This document shows positions 51,117 through 57,457 of a DNA stretch of 64,000 nt, in pieces. Below the pieces are notes generated by a model. The model did not search any database. It worked only from the letters and a program-made list of their open reading frames with translations, and was not told the origin of the DNA. Positions within the stretch are counted from its first letter, which is position 1, and each line of letters opens with the position of its first letter. Origin of the DNA: Halorubrum sp. Atlit-26R. Its GTDB lineage: Archaea; Halobacteriota; Halobacteria; Halobacteriales; Haloferacaceae. The translations under genes and the position numbers were made by a program. Location: contig NZ_QPLT01000003.1 of the NCBI RefSeq assembly GCF_003666015.1, positions 62,001 to 126,000 of the forward strand, in the 5' to 3' direction.

Positions 51117-52016
51117 TCACTCGACGGCCGCGCCGTCGTTTCTGGTCGTCGTTCGCCGCAGCGCTCCGGGGCGGTCGCCCCAGGCGTCGGCGACCGCGTC
51201 GAGGTCGGTCTCGGGGTCGGCGGGGTCGGCGACGGCGACGACGCTGGGGCCGGTGCCCGACAGCGACACCGCGGTCGCGTGCGGCATCGCCTCCACCGCG
51301 GGGTCGGCGTCGAAGCCGAGCGCGGCCGAGAACGCCAGCCCGTTCACCGTCATCGCCTCGCCGTACCGCGCGTCGAGCGCGAGGTCGGCGACGAGGTCGG
51401 CCATCGGCGCCACTGCCTGACAGCGCGCCACGTCGGCGTCGGCGCTGTACGCCCGCTCGGGCGGGGTCCAGACGAGGACCTCCCAGTCGACCGCCTCGCG
51501 GCAGCGCAGTTCGTCCGCGTCGTTGTCGGTGACGGTGACGCCGCCGAGCATCGACGCGGTCGCGTCGTCGAACGCGCCCGTGACGGTGACGCCGGCCTCC
51601 CGGGCCGCGCGCACGCCGAGCCGGCAGGCCTCCAGACGGGTGACGTCGACCGCGGGGTCGCTTGCGCGGTCGCCATCGCCGACCACGAGTCCGAGCGCGT
51701 CGCAGGTCGCGAGGACGGTCGCGTTGGCGGCCGCGCTGGAGCTCTTGAGGCCGGCCGCCAGCGGCACGTCGCTGTCGGTCCGGACGCGACCGCCCTCGCC
51801 GTCGCCCCAGCGCTCGGTCGCGAGCGCGACGCAGCGCTCGATCAGGTCGGTGTCGGCGTCGGCGTCCTCGGCGATCTCTCCGTCGACGCCGTCGGCCGCG
51901 GGGTCGAGTTCGACCGTCGCGCGCGTCTCGACGTCGATGCCGAACGCCGCGCCCGTGCCGGTCGCGAGCGCGTTCAACACCGTCCCGGCGCCGAGCGCCG
52001 CCGCCCGTCCCTCCAT
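51117..52016 (-). CDS. Archaeal shikimate kinase (GHMP family)
   Basis: 299 residues. Phosphorylates shikimate with ATP in aromatic amino-acid synthesis. Unlike bacterial AroK, this belongs to the GHMP kinase superfamily: the ATP motif is DVPLAAGLKSSSAAANATVL near residues 82-101, and the C-terminal motif is VSLSGTGPSVVAVADPAD. The ATG at 52016 gives the family start MEGRAAALGAGTVLNALATG. It is first in a two-gene operon with chorismate mutase, a common haloarchaeal arrangement. Confidence 0.93.
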   Translation of the reverse strand: MEGRAAALGAGTVLNALATGTGAAFGIDVETRATVELDPAADGVDGEIAEDADADTDLIERCVALATERWGDGEGGRVRTDSDVPLAAGLKSSSAAANATVLATCDALGLVVGDGDRASDPAVDVTRLEACRLGVRAAREAGVTVTGAFDDATASMLGGVTVTDNDADELRCREAVDWEVLVWTPPERAYSADADVARCQAVAPMADLVADLALDARYGEAMTVNGLAFSAALGFDADPAVEAMPHATAVSLSGTGPSVVAVADPADPETDLDAVADAWGDRPGALRRTTTRNDGAAVE

Positions 52017-52108
52017 GGGTTCACGGCTCGCGAGCGCGGACAAAGAGGTAGCGATCACGGCGAGTCTCTCCCCCGGGACCCCACCCCGATCGCGGCCCCG
52101 AACCGCTC

Positions 52109-52747
52109 TCAGATCGGCTCGGCGCGCCTGACCGCCGCGTCGACCGCGTACCGGTCCGGGTCGGGCCGGACGCCGGTCCGTCGGCTCGGGAAGGTGATCT
52201 CGACGGTGAATCGCCGGGGGCGCGAGCCGTCGAACCGGTCGTCGCCGGTGAATCGCTCGGTGTCGTACGCGAACCCGACCGCCTCGCGCTCGTCGGTCCC
52301 CGGGGGCGTCGCGTACGCGTCGACCCGGAACTCGACGACGCCGTACTCGAAGCGCCCCGAGTTTTCGACGGTCAAGCGAGCCCGGACGGTCGTCCGTCCC
52401 CCGCCCTCGTCCACTCCCAGGACTGTCGCGTCGGTGACGACGAGCCCCGATCCGTCGGGACCGACCTCGTCGGGGGTCGTTTCGCCGCCGCCCGCGTCGC
52501 CGTCGGACTCCCCGCCGCCGTCACCGTCTGCGTCGTCGCCGTCCGTGTCGTTACCGCTCGCGCCGTCGCCCGCCTGTCGGGCGTCGGAGCCCTCTTCCTC
52601 CGAGGTGACGAGGCAGCCGGCCAGTAGCCCGGCGGCGCCGACCGCGATGACTCCCCGCCGCGACGCGCGACGGGTCGGTCGGTCGGGGCGGTCGGCGTCG
52701 CGGGGCTCACCGTCGCGGCGCTCCACGCCCTCCTCGCGGCGGGTCAT
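52109..52747 (-). CDS. Lipoprotein with FxLYD-like domain
   Basis: 212 residues. After an Arg-rich head, a signal RRGVIAVGAAGLLAGC with lipobox (Cys45) anchors it; twin Arg residues just before the hydrophobic part suggest Tat. A Gly/Asp-rich linker (50-95) leads to a beta domain (LVVTDATVLGVDEGGGRTTV; LTVENSGRFEYGVVEFRVDA), the pattern of FxLYD-type surface domains. It is the last gene of a three-gene operon. Its start overlaps the preceding stop by 4 bases (ATGA). Confidence 0.75.
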   Translation of the reverse strand: MTRREEGVERRDGEPRDADRPDRPTRRASRRGVIAVGAAGLLAGCLVTSEEEGSDARQAGDGASGNDTDGDDADGDGGGESDGDAGGGETTPDEVGPDGSGLVVTDATVLGVDEGGGRTTVRARLTVENSGRFEYGVVEFRVDAYATPPGTDEREAVGFAYDTERFTGDDRFDGSRPRRFTVEITFPSRRTGVRPDPDRYAVDAAVRRAEPI

Positions 52748-53205
52748 CGCATCACCGTCCCGAGAACGCCGGTGGACGCGCCGACGGCGCCCGAGACGAA
52801 CGCGGTCGCGAGCGTCGGGAAGGCGGCGTCCGCGAGCCCGTGCGCCTGTGTCGCGGCGTCGCCCTGCGAGACGACGATCACCGTGACCGCGATCAGCCCG
52901 TACGCCAGCGTGCCGAGTCCCGTCCCGAGCCCGCAGGTCGTCGCCGCGGCGACCACGCCGCGGGCGCGCGACCCGACGAGGACGCCGAAGACCCCGGCCA
53001 GCGGGACGGCGGCGACGAGGACCGTTGCGGTCACCGCGAGGTACGACTGCGCGACGAACACCGGGCCGAACCGCGCGGTCTCGCCGGTCGCCGCGGTCGC
53101 GAGCGCCGCCTCCGCCCAGCCCGTCGCGGCCGCGCCAACGATACCGACGCCGGCGCCGACGAGGGCGAACGCCGCGGCCACGAGACCGATCTGGTTCGCG
53201 TTCAC
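52744..53205 (-). CDS. Small four-helix membrane protein
   Basis: 153 residues with four predicted helices (IGLVAAAFALVGAGVGIVGA, FVAQSYLAVTATVLVAAVPL, GVVAAATTCGLGTGLGTLAY, ALATAFVSGAVGASTGVLGT). Start is the GTG at 53205, which overlaps the preceding stop (GTGA). No known family. It is coupled to both neighbours, so the three products probably act together at the membrane. Confidence 0.7.
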   Translation of the reverse strand: MNANQIGLVAAAFALVGAGVGIVGAAATGWAEAALATAATGETARFGPVFVAQSYLAVTATVLVAAVPLAGVFGVLVGSRARGVVAAATTCGLGTGLGTLAYGLIAVTVIVVSQGDAATQAHGLADAAFPTLATAFVSGAVGASTGVLGTVMR

Positions 53206-54569
53206 GCGCCGGTCACCCACCCGTGCCGTAATCGGCCGTGCCAGCCGACCCGCTCCTCCCACGCGTCGCCGGAGAAGCCGGTCGCGAGCAGGAACTCGCC
53301 CGCCCGGACGAGGTAGCCGTACTGGACGCCGGCGTGCTCGTCGAAGCCGTACCGCTCGCCCTCCGCCTCGCGGTGGTAGAACCGGTGCCAGGCGGTCAGG
53401 CCGGCGTCGGTCTCGGGCGTCGCCCCGCTGTCCGCCTCGGATCCGTTTCCGCCGTCGGACGAGTTCCCGCTAAAGTCCGAACCGGCGAGCGTCGCCTCGG
53501 GGTCGATCGGCGCGCGCCCTTCGGTCGAGCCCTCGTCGAGAACGGTCGAGAGGCGCGATTCGGCGGTCTCGGCGTCCGGGTATCGCTGGACGTGGACCGG
53601 GACGCCGTCGAGCTCGCGGGCCCAGCCCTCGAACGCCTCTCGGCGTCGGTTCCCGAGCGACGGACGGTCCGCGAACGCGACGAACAGCTCCTCGACGCGG
53701 TCTTCCGGTTGGGGGATCGGACCGAGGCGAGCGCGCAGCTCTCGCCGGCGCTCGGGGCCGAAGGCGTCGCCGTAGATCCGCGGGACCCGGTCGCGGTCGA
53801 TCCCGTCGCGGTCGTACGGCCGGTGCGCGAACGTCGAGAAGCCGCGGCTCGCGACCGCGAGTTCGACGAGGGTCCCGGTCGTGACGCGCCCGCGCTCCGG
53901 GTCGTCCGGCGGAAGCGGCGCCAGCAGTCGCCGGAACAGTCGGTTGTGGATCGGGTTCCGGGAGAACTCCTCCTCGACGTAGATGGAGGTACCAATGCTG
54001 GCGAGGCCGGTGCGCATCCTGTCGAGCTCCTCCAGCGCGCGGTCGACGTCGCCCCGGGGTGCGAACTCTCGCAGCGTCTCGACGTGGCGTTCGACCCGGG
54101 CGCGGATCCGCGGGCCGGGCGAGAAGTGCGGTTCGAGGGCCTCGGCCGCGCGGGCGGCCGCGGTCTCGCCCGCGGCCGCGACCGCGTCGACCTGTGCGGC
54201 CGTGATCTCCGCCTCCTCGTCGACGGTCGCGCGGACCGACCTGACGGTCGAGACCGCGTCGGCTATCGCGTCGCGGTAGGTCGCGACCGCGTCCGGGTAC
54301 TCGGTCGCGAACCACACCGCGTCGTCGACGACCGCGCGGGTCGCGTCCGCGAGCGCGGCGTTCGCCGCCGGCGGGTCGCCGTCGGTCTGCTCGGGCGGGT
54401 CGTCGGGAGGGCCGTCCTCGGGCGGGTCGCCGTCGGGGTCGTCCCCGTCGCCCGGCGCGTCGGCGCCGGCGGAGGCGTCGGGGTACTCGACGCCCTCGAC
54501 GCCGAGACACCCGGCGGTCCCGACGAGGGCGGCGCCGACGCCTAGAAGCGCCCGTCGCGTCCGTTCCAT
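53202..54569 (-). CDS. Large secreted lipoprotein, function unknown
   Basis: 455 residues. The signal MERTRRALLGVGAALVGTAGC ends in a lipobox Cys. A Pro/Asp-rich linker (about 30-68) follows. The mature part is mainly helical to about 210 (AVVDDAVWFATEYPDAVATY; AAGETAAARAAEALEPHF), then mixed, with FVAFADRPSLGNRRREAFEG and VPVHVQRYPDAETAESRLST. The C terminus includes WHRFYHREAEGERYGFDEHA. I recognise no domain. It is first in the three-gene lipoprotein operon. Confidence 0.65.
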   Translation of the reverse strand: MERTRRALLGVGAALVGTAGCLGVEGVEYPDASAGADAPGDGDDPDGDPPEDGPPDDPPEQTDGDPPAANAALADATRAVVDDAVWFATEYPDAVATYRDAIADAVSTVRSVRATVDEEAEITAAQVDAVAAAGETAAARAAEALEPHFSPGPRIRARVERHVETLREFAPRGDVDRALEELDRMRTGLASIGTSIYVEEEFSRNPIHNRLFRRLLAPLPPDDPERGRVTTGTLVELAVASRGFSTFAHRPYDRDGIDRDRVPRIYGDAFGPERRRELRARLGPIPQPEDRVEELFVAFADRPSLGNRRREAFEGWARELDGVPVHVQRYPDAETAESRLSTVLDEGSTEGRAPIDPEATLAGSDFSGNSSDGGNGSEADSGATPETDAGLTAWHRFYHREAEGERYGFDEHAGVQYGYLVRAGEFLLATGFSGDAWEERVGWHGRLRHGWVTGA

Positions 54570-54747
54570 GACACGCACTCCCCGCGGCAGGAACTTAAAT
54601 GTGGTACGCCGATTCTCGCGGCTGAGGCCGCCCCGTCACGCACCGTCTCGGTCGGGCCGTCCGCGGGCGCTGTCCGGTGCGCTCGGGCGCACTCCGGCGC
54701 GACGGCCGAGCGCGTCCCTTTTGAGGCCGGCACTCCGAGCGTCGCGT

Positions 54748-55206
54748 ATGTCCGCGCCAACGCGCAGCGACGTGCCGCCGACGTCGATCGGGGTCGACCT
54801 CCGGGAGGAGGGCGTCGTCGTCGAGTACCTCGACGGCCGGACGACCCTCTACCGGGGCGTCCCCGAGTCCGCCGAGGGATCGGTGACCGCCGGCCCCGGC
54901 AAGGAGACCCACGTCCTCGTCACCGACCCCACCGAGACGGAGGGCGTGATGACGTACGTGAACGACTACAAGACCGACGACGAGATCCTCGAAGAGTCCG
55001 GGGTCGGCCGCGTCATCGTCGAGGACGGCGAGCGCGACGAGGTGTTCCCGGGAGTGATCGTCGGGCGCGACGGCCAGCGCAACGAGGTCGTCGCCGATCC
55101 CGAGGTCGCCGGCGGGCGCGTGTTCGTCTTCGTCGAGGACGGCTGGACCGAGGGGAGCTACGAGATCGTCGAGGGCCCCGAGGACGGCCTCGACGCGCAC
55201 CGGTGA
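54748..55206 (+). CDS. Haloarchaeal conserved protein (DUF5796-like)
   Basis: 152 residues. A beta-rich soluble protein: SIGVDLREEGVVVEYLDGRT, VLVTDPTETEGVMTYVNDYK and FPGVIVGRDGQRNEVV. From memory this is a DUF5796-type haloarchaeal family; the function is unknown. The N terminus starts MSAPTRSDVPPTSIGVDLRE. It is followed by two small genes on the same strand, 19 and 81 bases apart, suggesting a cluster. Confidence 0.75.
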   Translation: MSAPTRSDVPPTSIGVDLREEGVVVEYLDGRTTLYRGVPESAEGSVTAGPGKETHVLVTDPTETEGVMTYVNDYKTDDEILEESGVGRVIVEDGERDEVFPGVIVGRDGQRNEVVADPEVAGGRVFVFVEDGWTEGSYEIVEGPEDGLDAHR

Positions 55207-55225
55207 CCGCGCCGCAGTCACGGAA

Positions 55226-55465
55226 ATGAGCCTCGCGAAACCCTGGCGCGACCTCGACCGCTCGACCGTCGGGAGCGCGCCGAACCGCTACGCGCTGTAC
55301 GAACTCGGCGACGGCGACGGCGACACCGTTGGCTTCGGCACGGGCGTCCTCCGCGACGAGCTGAAGGAGGCGCTCGCGTACGGCGACGCCGCGAAGGTGC
55401 GGTGGGAGTTAGCCGACTCACCCGACCACGCCGAGCGGCTGCTCGCGGAACACACCGATGGCTGA
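55226..55465 (+). CDS. Small haloarchaeal protein, GIY-YIG-like
   Basis: 79 residues starting MSLAKPWRDLDRSTVGSAPN. RYALYELGDGDGDTVGFGTG and LRDELKEALAYGDAAKVRWE suggest a shortened GIY-YIG-like fold, but the catalytic Arg and Glu cannot be assigned, so nuclease activity is doubtful. Nineteen bases follow the DUF5796-like gene. Confidence 0.65.
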   Translation: MSLAKPWRDLDRSTVGSAPNRYALYELGDGDGDTVGFGTGVLRDELKEALAYGDAAKVRWELADSPDHAERLLAEHTDG

Positions 55466-55546
55466 CCGACGCGTTCTCGCCCGCCTCGGTCCGAGCGGCC
55501 GAGAACGACCGACAGACGAAAGGCCCGCGACCGCCGAGGGAGCGAC

Positions 55547-55918
55547 ATGAGCGACGAGGCCGACGGCGACGAGGCCGCGACAGACGGCGGCGACGAGGTG
55601 CTTCGCGCGAGCGACATCGGCGGCGAGGGGCCGCCGATCGAGGAGAAGCCGTACAAAATCGTCTTCGAGGCGAACAAGTGCTTCGGGGCGGGGAAGTGCG
55701 CGGAGGTCGCGGACAACTGGGCGATGGACGTCGTGAGCGGGATGGCGAAGCCGGAGGCGTACTACATCGCCGAGGAGGACCTCGAGGAGAACGTCGCTGC
55801 GGCCGAGGCGTGTCCCGCGAAGAAGGACGCCGGCGTGATCCACGTCGTCGACCGGCGGACGGACGAGGAGATCGCGCCGGACCCGCACGGCGACGGGACG
55901 CTCTCGGTCGACTGGTAG
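55547..55918 (+). CDS. Single-cluster ferredoxin, three-Cys ([3Fe-4S]-like)
   Basis: 123 residues. A disordered acidic head (1-30) precedes a ferredoxin fold: KIVFEANKCFGAGKCAEVAD and AAEACPAKKDAGVIHVVD. The cluster loop has C-x5-C where C-x2-C-x2-C is usual; the middle position is Ala (C-F-G-A-G-K-C). With the distal Cys-Pro this leaves three Cys, as in [3Fe-4S] ferredoxins serving P450 or other oxidases. Found widely in haloarchaea; redox partner unknown. Confidence 0.85.
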   Translation: MSDEADGDEAATDGGDEVLRASDIGGEGPPIEEKPYKIVFEANKCFGAGKCAEVADNWAMDVVSGMAKPEAYYIAEEDLEENVAAAEACPAKKDAGVIHVVDRRTDEEIAPDPHGDGTLSVDW

Positions 55919-55963
55919 GCGTTCCGAAAGGGGTTTCACCCCGCCGCCGGTAGCGGAATCCGC

Positions 55964-56048
55964 GCGGGGGTGGCTGAGCCTGGCCAAAAGCGGCGGACTT
56001 AAGATCCGCTCCTGTAGAGGTTCGAGGGTTCGAATCCCTTCCCCCGCA
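55964..56048 (+). tRNA. tRNA-Leu, anticodon UAA
   Basis: An 85-base type II tRNA. The acceptor stem pairs 55964-55970 (GCGGGGG) with 56041-56047 (CCCCCGC), with A at the discriminator. The D arm is GGCTGAGCCTGGC-type, the anticodon stem-loop is GCGGA-CTTAAGA-TCCGC giving anticodon UAA, and the long variable arm and T arm (GGGTTCGAATCCC) follow. No CCA is encoded and no intron is seen. Confidence 0.95.
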
Positions 56049-56051
56049 TAT

Positions 56052-56080
56052 CGCGGCGCTCACACATCGTGAGCGCCGCG
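56052..56080 (+). terminator. Strong hairpin just after the tRNA gene
   Basis: Perfect 12-base arms (56052-56063 and 56069-56080) around a 5-base loop, four bases after tRNA-Leu. There is no T-run after it, so it may be a processing or stability structure more than an intrinsic terminator. Confidence 0.45.
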
Positions 56081-56090
56081 TCTCGGATTA

Positions 56091-56174
56091 GAAGGGATTC
56101 GAACCAGGGAGCGGGAGGTGAGCGAGCGGAGCGAGCGAACGGGAGCGACCGAGGTTCGAATCCCTTCCCCCGCA
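56091..56174 (+). repeat. tRNA-Leu-derived inverted/direct repeat
   Basis: 56153-56174 repeats the last 22 bases of tRNA-Leu (56027-56048) exactly. 56091-56105 is the reverse complement of 15 of those bases. So the T arm occurs once in the tRNA, once inverted and once direct. The segment can fold into a hairpin with 15-bp arms around a purine-rich loop (GAGCGAGCGGAGCGAGCGAA). A 3'-end duplication next to a tRNA is the usual mark of element integration. Confidence 0.7.
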
Positions 56175-56211
56175 CTCCTGCGGCGGGCGATTCATGAGCG
56201 ACAGTCGCGGC

Positions 56212-56746
56212 CATTTATAAATGAACGATGCGGTGGCGCGTGCCTCCGAGCGCCCAACGGGCGCGAGGAGCACGCGCGAGGGAGTCGGTGGTCCGGAGCG
56301 AAGCGGAGGACCACCGACGAGGCTGGGGAGGCGTGAGGTGCGGGGCAGTGCCGTGCGGGGCGGGACTCAAAGGGGCAGTCGGGAGGTGGGCGCAGGCGAC
56401 GCAAGCACCGCAGGGAGCGGAGCGACCGAGGAGCGCAGCGAGCGTGCGCCCACCTCCCAACTGGGGCTTTGGCGGTGTTTGCCGGCGATTTCGGTCGCGT
56501 TAAGTTAGTACTCACCTAGCTGCTGTCATGCGATTTTTTGTAGTGTTCTGGAATGTTGTAGCGGATCGTGTTCTGAGGATCAACGAGAAGGAGAACTGAG
56601 AAGGCAGATCCAGTTTCTCCCGGAGTTACTACCTATCTTGAGTATATAAATCGGCTTTCCAAAACTCGCGGGATACTCTTGCCGTCTTGCGTTTCTGCTT
56701 AACTTAACGCGACCGCGATTTCTTCGCAACCATTTATAAACGAGCG
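56212..56746 (+). repeat. Dispersed structured intergenic element, copy R3 (candidate ncRNA), interrupted by a MITE
   Basis: Third copy. It opens with ATTTATAAAT (56213-56222), then a long hairpin (about 56231-56280). Hairpin arms 56284-56294/56308-56318 follow, then the conserved block, and a main stem 56381-56393/56446-56458 (13 bp) inside CAAAG (56368-56372)/CTTTG (56467-56471). The tail is split by the MITE: 56474-56492 and 56723-56746 together restore the 43-base form. The stem is built on GGGAGGTGGGCGC, different from R1 and R2 but fully paired. An extra copy of the 43-base tail follows at 56761-56803. Confidence 0.75.
56493..56714 (+). mobile_element. 222-bp MITE with 15-bp terminal inverted repeats and 8-bp target duplication
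   Basis: Ends are GGTCGCGTTAAGTTA on the left (56493-56507) and its reverse complement on the right (56700-56714). GCGATTTC flanks it on both sides (56485-56492 and 56715-56722). The inside is AT-richer than the chromosome, has no plausible gene, and contains a TATA-like TATATAAAT (56643-56651). Non-autonomous; the parent IS is not in the window. An 8-bp target duplication and a GG end fit IS6-like and several other families. Confidence 0.85.
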
Positions 56747-56760
56747 ACTGCCTCTTTAGA

Positions 56761-56803
56761 GGTGTTTGCTACCGATCTCCTCGTAACCAGTTATAAACGA
56801 ACG
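56761..56803 (+). repeat. Extra copy of the 43-base R-element tail
   Basis: Same 43-base length as the tails of R1, R2 and R3, 35 of 43 bases identical to the reconstructed R3 tail, and ending in GTTATAAACGAACG. It is separated from the R3 tail by 14 bases. The uninterrupted form shows the site before MITE insertion. Confidence 0.7.
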
Positions 56804-56854
56804 CCGGGGGTCTGAGAATATCACCGCGACCCCGGCGACATCGATCCGTCCCGG

Positions 56855-57310
56855 TCAACAGCAGAACATGAACGGGTAGACCAAGGCGACGCGGTCGCCC
56901 GCCTCTAACTTCGTGTCGAAGCCGTTCTCGTTCTCGTTGAAGTGGCCGTTGACGAGGATCCGAGCGTACGCGATGGTCTGCTCGCCGACGGGGTTCTTCG
57001 ACCACGTACCCGGCAGCTCCTCCGGCGTCGGCGCCCAGCCGCTGTGGGTCGCGTCGGACTCCGACTCCGCGATCAACATGTCCTGGAGCTGCGGATACTC
57101 CTCGAACAGCTCGTCTAAGAACGCGCGGAGCGTGTCGCCCGCGAAGGTGTACTCGAACTCGTACACGTCCAGTTCCGTGCGCACGTGGCCGGTACACCGC
57201 ACGGTGACGGTCGTCTCCGCCTCCGTCGCGGTCGCGTCCGCGGCGTCCGGGCTCGCCTCCGTCTCCGTCTCGGCCGCGGGCGACTCGGCCATCTCGCTGG
57301 TCTGGGCCAT
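56855..57310 (-). CDS. MoaD/ThiS-like beta-grasp protein with C-terminal Cys-Cys
   Basis: 151 residues. A disordered acidic head (1-30) precedes a beta-grasp fold (TVTVRCTGHVRTELDVYEFE; TLRAFLDELFEEYPQLQDML; ILVNGHFNENENGFDTKLEA; GDRVALVYPFMFCC). MoaD, ThiS and SAMP proteins end in Gly-Gly, which is activated as a thiocarboxylate; this one ends in Cys-Cys, so it cannot be charged that way. It is divergent from norZ with a palindromic operator between, so it may serve the NO reductase (metal delivery or assembly). The ATG at 57310 is preferred to an upstream one in the operator region. Confidence 0.75.
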   Translation of the reverse strand: MAQTSEMAESPAAETETEASPDAADATATEAETTVTVRCTGHVRTELDVYEFEYTFAGDTLRAFLDELFEEYPQLQDMLIAESESDATHSGWAPTPEELPGTWSKNPVGEQTIAYARILVNGHFNENENGFDTKLEAGDRVALVYPFMFCC

Positions 57311-57348
57311 GTGCGAGCGTACGCGGCCGTGCCGGGTAAGCCGGGTTA

Positions 57349-57418
57349 CGAACATGTTCGCGGGGGCCCCGCCCGACGGTGACGCTTCCGGGCGTCGGGA
57401 ATCCGACCGAACATGTTG
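57349..57418. promoter_or_regulatory. CGAACATGTTCG operators between the MoaD-like gene and norZ
   Basis: A perfect 12-bp palindrome CGAACATGTTCG at 57349-57360 lies 39-50 bases before the MoaD-like start. A second site CGAACATGTTG (57408-57418, one half-site intact) lies 40-50 bases before the norZ ATG. Each is placed as for an activator upstream of a promoter. The motif matches those before the radical SAM operon and fer, and recalls NarO sites. Confidence 0.6.
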
Positions 57419-57457
57419 CCGCTAAGCGCATAGGACGTCTCGACGGGACGTTCGCAC

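Noticed and set aside
56140..56180. A second tRNA-Leu gene suggested by the repeated 3' end
   Set aside because: Only the last 22 bases are present; there is no acceptor 5' strand, D arm or anticodon arm.
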